From Acidimicrobiales bacterium (GTDB lineage: Bacteria > Actinomycetota > Acidimicrobiia > Acidimicrobiales > JAKAVM01): a DNA stretch of 11,846 nt. The stretch spans positions 1-11,846 of the forward strand of contig DAIDIS010000172.1 of the NCBI GenBank assembly GCA_027451785.1, given 5' to 3'. Within the stretch, counting starts at the first letter, position 1. Every line of letters starts with the position of its first letter. Shown here in pieces: positions 7,286-11,846 of the stretch. A model generated the notes under the pieces. The model had not been told where the DNA came from and made no database searches. It saw nothing but the letters and a program-made list of their open reading frames with translations. Position numbers and translations under genes: made by a program.

Positions 7286-8313
7286 GCCGGCACCTTCTTG
7301 GCCGTCGAGCACGCAAAACAACCAAAGCCGGAAAGGCTGTCCGATTATTGGCCATTGGAGTTGGAGCGCTTGCATTCGATCGAGTACTCGATCTTGCTCT
7401 CGAAAAGCTGTCGGAAGTTCCCGACCCTACCTTCGGCCTTCCTTTCGGCCTTCCCCCTGGAGACGAAGTGCACCTAACCATGAGGGATGGGGCAAGCATC
7501 TGCGTCAAGTCCTGCCCACCGGAAGTCGAGTCATCCGTACCCATATTCATGGTTCATGGATGGGGGACCGACATGCGTTCGTGGGGAACAATCGCACGTG
7601 AGCTGACATCCATGGGTCACCGCGTGATCATGATGGACGTACGAAGCCACGGGAAATCCACAACCGGCGCCGAGGGAATAACGGTAGAGGCAATCGCACG
7701 TGACCTCAGCGAAGTCCTCGAAAAATTGGATATCAACGGCTGCCTTCTTGCCGGTCACTCCATGGGTGCCACGATCATCCAAAGGTGGCTTGTAGAAAAT
7801 TGCTCGGCAATCGGGCCGACACCCCATGGAAAACGGGCGCTGGCTGTGGCGCTGATATCCAGTGGAGCGACCGACAAGCGCCAGGATCCAAGGCTGGTCG
7901 CGTTTGCAACGTCTCTGGCTAGGTCAAGATCGTTGGAGCGCATCCTCTCTATGCCGAGGCTGGGACTGGTGATACTAGGGATTATGGCCGACTATCCGGC
8001 CAACCTCATACACATCCGGGCACTTAGGGACCACCACAAGGAATCAGATCCCATCACCGATCGTGACACCGTTCAATTCACATTGGAGGACTATTCGGAT
8101 GGACTGTCCGGAATCTCAATGCCCGTCGCAGTAGTCGTCGGCGAAAGAGACCGGTTCGTGCCCGTAAAGAACGCCAAGCGTCTGGCAGGATTTATGCCCG
8201 GCTCGCGTCTCGTGACCATACCTGGCGTCGGCCACGTAATCGCTCTTGGGGCACCACGCCAGGCAGCGGATATCCTTCATGACCTGGCCGTGCCTCAAGA
8301 TCTTAAGTCATGA
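7282..8313 (+). CDS. Alpha/beta hydrolase
   Basis: A 343-residue serine hydrolase of the alpha/beta fold; the substrate cannot be named. Visible are the oxyanion-hole motif HGWG (92-95), DVRSHGKS (119-126), the nucleophile elbow GHSMG with Ser160, the acid Asp290 in GERDRFVP and His318 in GVGHV. A cap-like region lies between about 165 and 275. Residues 17-40 (AVRLLAIGVGALAF and on) are moderately hydrophobic after a basic stretch and could anchor the protein at the membrane, but it is not a clear signal peptide. FGLP occurs twice in a row at 51-58 from a short DNA duplication. It is coupled to the M28-type gene, so the two proteins probably act on related compounds (inference). Its stop codon lies inside the base of the hairpin that follows. 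Confidence 0.9.
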   Translation: MSRHLLGRRARKTTKAGKAVRLLAIGVGALAFDRVLDLALEKLSEVPDPTFGLPFGLPPGDEVHLTMRDGASICVKSCPPEVESSVPIFMVHGWGTDMRSWGTIARELTSMGHRVIMMDVRSHGKSTTGAEGITVEAIARDLSEVLEKLDINGCLLAGHSMGATIIQRWLVENCSAIGPTPHGKRALAVALISSGATDKRQDPRLVAFATSLARSRSLERILSMPRLGLVILGIMADYPANLIHIRALRDHHKESDPITDRDTVQFTLEDYSDGLSGISMPVAVVVGERDRFVPVKNAKRLAGFMPGSRLVTIPGVGHVIALGAPRQAADILHDLAVPQDLKS

Positions 8314-8357
8314 GCTGAACGGTTGGGCCATTGCCCAACCGTTCAAAAATAAGCTCA
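8311..8357. terminator. Perfect 12-bp hairpin between convergent genes
   Basis: GAACGGTTGGGC (8317-8328) and GCCCAACCGTTC (8333-8344) pair perfectly around a CATT loop. An outer 6-bp stem, TGAGCT (8311-8316) with AGCTCA (8352-8357), can close across a 7-nt A-rich bulge. It lies between the ends of the alpha/beta hydrolase and yceI genes and is the best terminator candidate in the window. No U-tract follows on either strand, so intrinsic termination would be the actinobacterial non-canonical kind. It starts at the hydrolase stop codon. Confidence 0.75.
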
Positions 8358-8425
8358 GCAACCATTGCTCAAATAACGTCTCGGCTGCCCATGCTCATAA
8401 CCTGCAATCCGCAGCCGGCCACGGG
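8358..8425. other. Short intergenic spacer after yceI
   Basis: These 68 bases between the hairpin and the yceI stop codon show no further structure that I can support. Confidence 0.4.
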
Positions 8426-8986
8426 TCAAGCCGCCTTATTTGCTTCGATCTCCAAGGTAATCTTGATTTTGTCCCCGACTACCACGCCACCACCATCCAA
8501 GGGCATTGAGAGGTCGATTCCAAAGTCATTTCGAGAGATCTCTCCAGTCGCCGTGAATCCTGCCTTGGTACCCATCTGAGGGTGTACGGTCACGCCATTG
8601 AATTCAAGCTCCAACTCGATATTCCTAGCGACACCGTGAATTGTCAGGTCACCGGAAAGAATGTAATTGTCGCCGTCGGGCTTGATTGAGGTGGAAGCGA
8701 ATTCCATCTTGGGGTACTTCTCGACATCGAAGAAGTCTGGGCTGCGTAGGTGATTGTCCCTGTTCTCGTCGCGGGTGTCGATTGAGGCCATGTCCACAGA
8801 TGCCCTAACGGTGGAGTTCAACCGATCATCCGCAATCTCAATCTCGCCCTCAAACGAGGTAAAATGGCCCCTGACCTTGGATACCATCATGTGCCTAACG
8901 GTGAAAGTCACTTCAGAGTGGCTTGGGTCCACCGTCCAAGTGCCTGTAGACAACTCCTGCAACGCCGAATCCTGGTTTGCGCTCAT
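8426..8986 (-). CDS. YceI family lipid-binding protein
   Basis: A 186-residue YceI-domain protein: a lipocalin-like beta barrel that in characterised members binds long isoprenoid or amide lipids in its core. Family signatures run through the whole length: GTWTVDPSHSEVTFTVRHMM (15-34), VRGHFTSFEGEIEIADD (38-54), ASIDTRDENRDNHLRSPDFF (67-86), DVEKYPKMEFAS (87-98), LSGDLTIHGVARNIEL (110-125) and SRNDFGIDLSMPLDGGGVVVGD (151-172). No signal peptide is present, so it is probably cytosolic, unlike periplasmic E. coli YceI. GAAAGGG (9002-8996) lies 9 nt before the ATG. It is divergent from a MarR gene, and its promoter carries two inverted repeats likely bound by that regulator. The physiological ligand is unknown. 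Confidence 0.95.
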   Translation of the reverse strand: MSANQDSALQELSTGTWTVDPSHSEVTFTVRHMMVSKVRGHFTSFEGEIEIADDRLNSTVRASVDMASIDTRDENRDNHLRSPDFFDVEKYPKMEFASTSIKPDGDNYILSGDLTIHGVARNIELELEFNGVTVHPQMGTKAGFTATGEISRNDFGIDLSMPLDGGGVVVGDKIKITLEIEANKAA

Positions 8987-9004
8987 AAATACTCACCCTT
9001 TCAG

Positions 9005-9022
9005 TAGTTGATGGTTCAACTA
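9005..9022. promoter_or_regulatory. Operator 1, MarR-type inverted repeat
   Basis: TAGTTGA-TGGT-TCAACTA is a perfect 7-bp inverted repeat with a 4-nt spacer. It covers the predicted transcription start of yceI. The size fits a winged-helix MarR dimer site, and the adjacent marR gene is the obvious candidate to bind it. Confidence 0.75.
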
Positions 9023-9027
9023 ACATC

Positions 9028-9055
9028 ATAGTATCAAATTTAGTAGACATTTCAA
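9028..9055 (-). promoter_or_regulatory. Sigma-70-type promoter of yceI
   Basis: On the minus strand TTGAAA (9055-9050) and TACTAT (9033-9028) form a -35/-10 pair with a 16-bp spacer. The predicted start point is about 9021, giving a leader of about 35 nt. Operator 2 covers the -35 element and operator 1 covers the start point. Confidence 0.7.
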
Positions 9056-9058
9056 CTA
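9041..9058. promoter_or_regulatory. Operator 2, MarR-type inverted repeat
   Basis: TAGTAGA-CATT-TCAACTA repeats operator 1 with the same 7-4-7 geometry and one mismatch in the left arm. It starts exactly 36 bp from operator 1, overlaps the yceI -35 and lies where the marR -35 should be. This predicts repression of yceI and autoregulation of marR. Confidence 0.72.
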
Positions 9059-9065
9059 GATCTTC

Positions 9066-9088
9066 GTTAGAACCGTTAGAATACGAAT
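9066..9088 (+). promoter_or_regulatory. Leaderless-type promoter of marR
   Basis: TAGAAT (9077-9082) is a good -10 hexamer ending 6 nt before the ATG at 9089, so the mRNA would begin at or near the start codon. GTTAGAA is directly repeated (9066-9072, 9075-9081), the second copy overlapping the -10. No Shine-Dalgarno is present. Confidence 0.65.
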
Positions 9089-9625
9089 ATGGCAATGAAC
9101 GAACTGGGCGCCAACACCAGGTGGCTGAGCGACTTCGAGCAGCAAACCTGGAGAAGATTTCTACAGGGAACACAAATGCTCTTTGAACGGCTTGGAAGCC
9201 AGCTTCAAGCCGAGTCCGGTCTTTCCGGCTCAGATTATGACATTTTGGTCATACTATCGGAAGCCGAATCCGGTTCCGTGAGAATGTGCGACCTTGCCGA
9301 ACGATCCGTGTTCTCTCGAAGCAGGCTCTCCCATGCCGTGAATCGTCTTGAGAAACTCGGCTGGGTCGAACGCGTTTCGTGCCCTACGGACGGCAGAGGG
9401 ACCTTTGCGGTCATAACCGACAAAGGACGCAGAGTCCTCGAAGATGCCGCCCCAGGGCACGTCGAGATGGTAAGAAAGCTTCTCTTCGACTCTCTCGACG
9501 ATGTCCAAGTAGCGGAACTACATCAAATAATGGGGAGCGTCCTGAACGCCATCTCCGACGACGACAAAAACGCTGACGACCACATGGGTGCCGACTGCGA
9601 AGATTCTCCGATCAGCGGCGAATAG
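9089..9625 (+). CDS. MarR family transcriptional regulator, divergent from yceI
   Basis: A 178-residue winged-helix regulator that should act as a dimer. The N-terminal helix (WLSDFEQQTWRRFLQGTQMLFERL, split over residues 12-35) and the C-terminal helices after 115 would form the dimer interface. LSGSDYDILVILSEAESGSVRMCDLA (45-70) leads into the recognition helix FSRSRLSHAVNRLEKLGWVER (75-95), and CPTDGRGTFAVITDKG (98-113) is the wing. The acidic tail (SDDDKNADDHMGADCEDSP) is probably disordered. No Shine-Dalgarno precedes the ATG; the spacing from TAGAAT suggests a leaderless message. The likely targets are the two inverted repeats in the yceI-marR gap. The effector is unknown. Its last 14 bp overlap the end of the converging second MarR gene. 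Confidence 0.92.
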   Translation: MAMNELGANTRWLSDFEQQTWRRFLQGTQMLFERLGSQLQAESGLSGSDYDILVILSEAESGSVRMCDLAERSVFSRSRLSHAVNRLEKLGWVERVSCPTDGRGTFAVITDKGRRVLEDAAPGHVEMVRKLLFDSLDDVQVAELHQIMGSVLNAISDDDKNADDHMGADCEDSPISGE

Positions 9626-10085
9626 CCCTCTGAGCGACCCTCGAACCGGATTGACCATCGCGTCGGTCGTCCGTCGCGCCATCCAGGCCCTTCCAAAGCC
9701 TGTTGAATTGCGGACCGACCCTCTCAAGTTCCTCTCTTACCAACGAGGAAAGCTGTCCTAGAACCTTCTCCCCTGCTGGCGTAAGCTTCAACCTGACGAT
9801 CCGGTGGTCGACTGGATCGCTGGAACGCTGTACCAGTCCGGCCGAATAGGCCCTATCAACAAGCCCTACGACGCTGTGGTGGCGAAGCAGTAGGTACTCC
9901 GCAACCTCACCGATTGAAGGGCCCCGAACGTCTTCATGTCCTTTGATCGTCAATAGCAGCTGATGTTGGGCAGGAGTGATACCAGCCCTACGAACTTGGA
10001 TTTCGCTCCATTTCGTGAACCGCCTGAAGCCAACTCGCCAAGCGAGAAGCCTTGCATAGTCTTCTTTGCTAACGGTACTCCGCAT
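9612..10085 (-). CDS. Second MarR family transcriptional regulator
   Basis: A 157-residue MarR-type protein, distinct from its neighbour. AGITPAQHQLLLTIKGHEDV (34-53), PSIGEVAEYLLLRHHSVVGLVDRA (56-79) and the wing SSDPVDHRIVRLKLTPAGEKVL (88-109) are typical. The C-terminal ~25 residues are basic (RRDGQSGSRVAQRAIRR). I chose the ATG at 10085, with AGG 5 nt upstream; a TTG at 10088 directly precedes it in frame. The gene lies 278 bp downstream of the LCP gene on the same strand, with hairpins between, so it may have its own promoter. No inverted repeat matching TAGTTGA-N4-TCAACTA is seen upstream of it, so its target is unknown. It overlaps the first marR gene end-to-end by 14 bp. Confidence 0.9.
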   Translation of the reverse strand: MRSTVSKEDYARLLAWRVGFRRFTKWSEIQVRRAGITPAQHQLLLTIKGHEDVRGPSIGEVAEYLLLRHHSVVGLVDRAYSAGLVQRSSDPVDHRIVRLKLTPAGEKVLGQLSSLVREELERVGPQFNRLWKGLDGATDDRRDGQSGSRVAQRAIRR

Positions 10086-10363
10086 CAATACCTGCCTTGC
10101 GCTACAAAGGGGTGGCCACGTCCCGGAGATGAAAAGTACTCCAAAAAACGTGAAAAAGGAACGGGAATCGAACTAGGCCTGCCTACAACTCCACCCAATG
10201 CCTGCCAAAAAACTAGGCGAGAAAATCAAAAGTGGCAAACCGAAATTCGCAAAAACGAATACTCGTGCATTCCACTTGGAACCGGATTCTAAATATAGCC
10301 TCCGGCCCAAAAGGTTTTTATGGGCTAATTTCAGTCGCCACTCAACAAGGTGGGCACTGGCGA
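10086..10363. other. A-rich intergenic region between LCP gene and second marR
   Basis: I see no gene in these 278 bases. They are visibly richer in A on the plus strand than the surrounding genes. Small structures are ATTCG-CAAAAA-CGAAT (10245-10260), a GCCCA/TGGGC inverted repeat near 10304-10325, and the hairpin at the LCP stop codon. AACTAGGC and CCTGCC recur several times without clear periodicity. A promoter for the minus-strand marR is expected here but none is convincing. Confidence 0.4.
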
Positions 10364-10364
10364 C
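10334..10364 (-). terminator. Hairpin at the LCP stop codon
   Basis: GTCGCCA (10334-10340) pairs with TGGCGAC (10358-10364) around a 17-nt loop. The stem begins in the last base of the LCP stop codon. About 20 nt later on the minus strand comes a run of A rather than U, so intrinsic termination is uncertain. Confidence 0.35.
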
Positions 10365-11846
10365 TAGCAGGGAGCGGGGTTGAATGAAGGAATCGGCTCG
10401 ACTGCTGCAGGAGGAATTGTGGTTGTTGTTACTCCCGTGCCGGCCGAGGACTGACCTTCACTACTTGAACCAGCGTTGTTTGCCGATTGCTGCTTGATGG
10501 ATTCGTAGTCGGAGCCAACTATCAAGTCCACGATTGGCCCAGAGAGTGAGTAGTCCTCTTGAACCTGTGGTGTTCCGCCACCGGATATCTGAATCTGCGA
10601 AGCCACGGTCGAGGCTGACTCCAAGGCTCCCGGAGCGTACTTAATTACCGTGTGCGTGTAGCTATAGGAGCTTGCGTCCCCAATGGTCGGTACATTGAAT
10701 CCGATCGCCTTCAGGCCCTGCGAGACTTGGCCGGCAATTCCGGCCGCACCTGACCCGTTGAATACGTCCACCGAGACCGAGGAAGGGGCGATGGTGGGAC
10801 TGGTCGTCTGCGAGGTACCGGAACTACTGGACGTCTGAGTCCCTCCAGGGGGGTTGAGAAAATCATTGATGACAATCTGGTCCTGCTGCTGGATTGGAAA
10901 AAGGACATCGCCAAAGTCTTCGTAGCCATTTACGGCTTCCGTCGGAAGCGTGTAAGTGGTCAATGATTGCGGCGAAAAAGATCGGAAGTGCTCAAGCAAT
11001 GAAACCATATCGCTGGACGACATTTGATTATCAATGGTCAGACTCGACACAACCGCACCGATAAACGAATTAAGGGCGATAGGGTTCGTAAATAGCTTTC
11101 CCTCTGCTTGCTTGATCGCAGCCTTCATTACTTGGTGCTGGCGGTCAATCCGGCCGAAATCGCTCGTCCCGTCATATTTCCAATTTCCGTCTACTTCGTA
11201 CTGGTAGTGACGACTGCGAGCCACGGAGAGTGCCTGTGCACCGTTGATGGTTATGCAGGCATTTGTCTGTGACTGCGTTATGTTGAGGCCCGAGTATGCG
11301 TCCTTTGCGGGATACGGAAAGTCCATATTGACGCCGCCGAGAGCGTTCACTACGTTCTGGAACCCCTGGAAGCTCACCTCGATGTAGTGATTGATGGGGA
11401 TGTTGAGATCCTGCTCGATGGTGGCTATAAGTTCGTTGGGGCCGCTGTCGAAGGCAGCGTTGATCCTGTTGGACCCGCCGCCTGCCAGCGGAACGAAGAG
11501 ATCGCGCGGAATTGAAAGGGCTTCGGCCTGCTTCAGCTTGGGATCGATATGAAGGACCATGGTTACGTCGCTTCGCTGTCCTTGGACTTGCTGATCGTTT
11601 CCGAATGCCTGCGCAGCAGAACCGGTGATTCCTGCTCGGGAGTCCGAACCCACTACCAGAATATTGAATGGCTGACCGGAGTAGACGGACTTGATGGACG
11701 ATAGGGAGACAGTCCTAATCTGGCCCCACCTCCACTTGAAATAGGCATATCCGCCTCCCACAAGCCCTACGCATATAACTGCGAGTACGCCAACGATTGC
11801 AAGCGTCCTACGGAGCCAAGGTCTCCTACGACTTACAACAACCGGA
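10364..11846 (-). CDS. LytR-CpsA-Psr (LCP) cell-wall ligase with LytR_C domain, 5' end outside window
   Basis: LCP enzymes transfer lipid-linked glycopolymers onto peptidoglycan at the outer face of the membrane. The visible 493 residues open with RRRPWLRR followed by one membrane segment (TLAIVGVLAVICVGLVGGGYAYF, within 14-36). The frame stays open to the window edge with no ATG, GTG or TTG beyond the GTG at 11761. Starting there would delete most of the membrane anchor, so the true start lies beyond 11846. The LCP domain shows NILVVGSDSR (61-70), RSDVTMVLHID (91-101), SIPRDL (111-116), RINAAF (127-132) and FGRIDRQHQ (230-238), including the Arg/Asp residues used for pyrophosphate and metal binding. 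After a Ser/Thr linker (336-356) comes a LytR_C domain (about 357-446, VDVFNGSGAAGIA onward). The tail is Ser/Thr/Pro-rich and ends NPAPC. Confidence 0.93.
   Translation of the reverse strand, partial: PVVVSRRRPWLRRTLAIVGVLAVICVGLVGGGYAYFKWRWGQIRTVSLSSIKSVYSGQPFNILVVGSDSRAGITGSAAQAFGNDQQVQGQRSDVTMVLHIDPKLKQAEALSIPRDLFVPLAGGGSNRINAAFDSGPNELIATIEQDLNIPINHYIEVSFQGFQNVVNALGGVNMDFPYPAKDAYSGLNITQSQTNACITINGAQALSVARSRHYQYEVDGNWKYDGTSDFGRIDRQHQVMKAAIKQAEGKLFTNPIALNSFIGAVVSSLTIDNQMSSSDMVSLLEHFRSFSPQSLTTYTLPTEAVNGYEDFGDVLFPIQQQDQIVINDFLNPPGGTQTSSSSGTSQTTSPTIAPSSVSVDVFNGSGAAGIAGQVSQGLKAIGFNVPTIGDASSYSYTHTVIKYAPGALESASTVASQIQISGGGTPQVQEDYSLSGPIVDLIVGSDYESIKQQSANNAGSSSEGQSSAGTGVTTTTIPPAAVEPIPSFNPAPC

Noticed and set aside
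10150..10190. A tRNA T-arm-like string (GTTCGATTCCC on the minus strand)
   Set aside because: The flanking bases do not pair as a T-stem, and no acceptor or anticodon stem or CCA end can be drawn around it.
10364..11761. LCP gene starting at GTG 11761
   Set aside because: The upstream in-frame sequence encodes the basic flank and most of the membrane anchor and has no stop before the window edge, so the gene is cut by the window.

Overview
The window looks like chromosomal DNA from an actinobacterium with moderate GC (roughly mid-50s percent by eye), most plausibly an Acidimicrobiia-type organism. Pointers are a secreted protein built of GYW/FGDAKFYGS repeats (a repeat type I associate with Acidimicrobiia), a LytR-CpsA-Psr cell-wall ligase with a LytR_C domain, a zinc-less type-3 prolyl-tRNA synthetase, and start codons placed 6 nt after TANNNT promoters (leaderless style). 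The genus assignment is inference.

Layout. 1-238 holds no long ORF, only hairpins and a palindrome. 239-1761 (-) encodes a signal peptide, six ~42-residue repeats and a CHAP cysteine hydrolase domain; its reading frame is broken once at a C5/G5 tract (1470-1474). 1941-3194 (+) is a DHA3-type MFS exporter. 3267-4670 and 4699-5793 (-) form a probable operon of a PurM-family protein followed by prolyl-tRNA synthetase; the 3' end of proS is tandemly duplicated just beyond its stop codon. 5915-7285 and 7282-8313 (+) are an M28-type peptidase with atypical active-site residues and an alpha/beta hydrolase, coupled by an ATGA overlap. 8426-8986 (-) is a YceI protein, divergent from a MarR regulator at 9089-9625 (+). 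A second MarR gene (9612-10085, -) overlaps the first tail-to-tail. 10364 to the window end (-) is an LCP protein whose N-terminus lies outside the window.

How the genes work together. The clearest regulatory unit is yceI/marR: two 18-bp inverted repeats with centres 36 bp apart cover the -35 and the start point of a good yceI promoter and abut the marR promoter, which predicts repression of yceI and autoregulation. The two ends of the window carry envelope functions (CHAP hydrolase and LCP polymer ligase). The middle is housekeeping (proS, PurM-like) plus a small cytosolic hydrolase pair.

I do not see a phage, IS, CRISPR, toxin-antitoxin or obvious defence system. The most notable observations are the homopolymer frameshift in the CHAP gene, the 24-bp minisatellite in its signal-peptide region, the duplicated proS tail, the M28 protein lacking the usual Glu-Glu pair, and the paired MarR operators.
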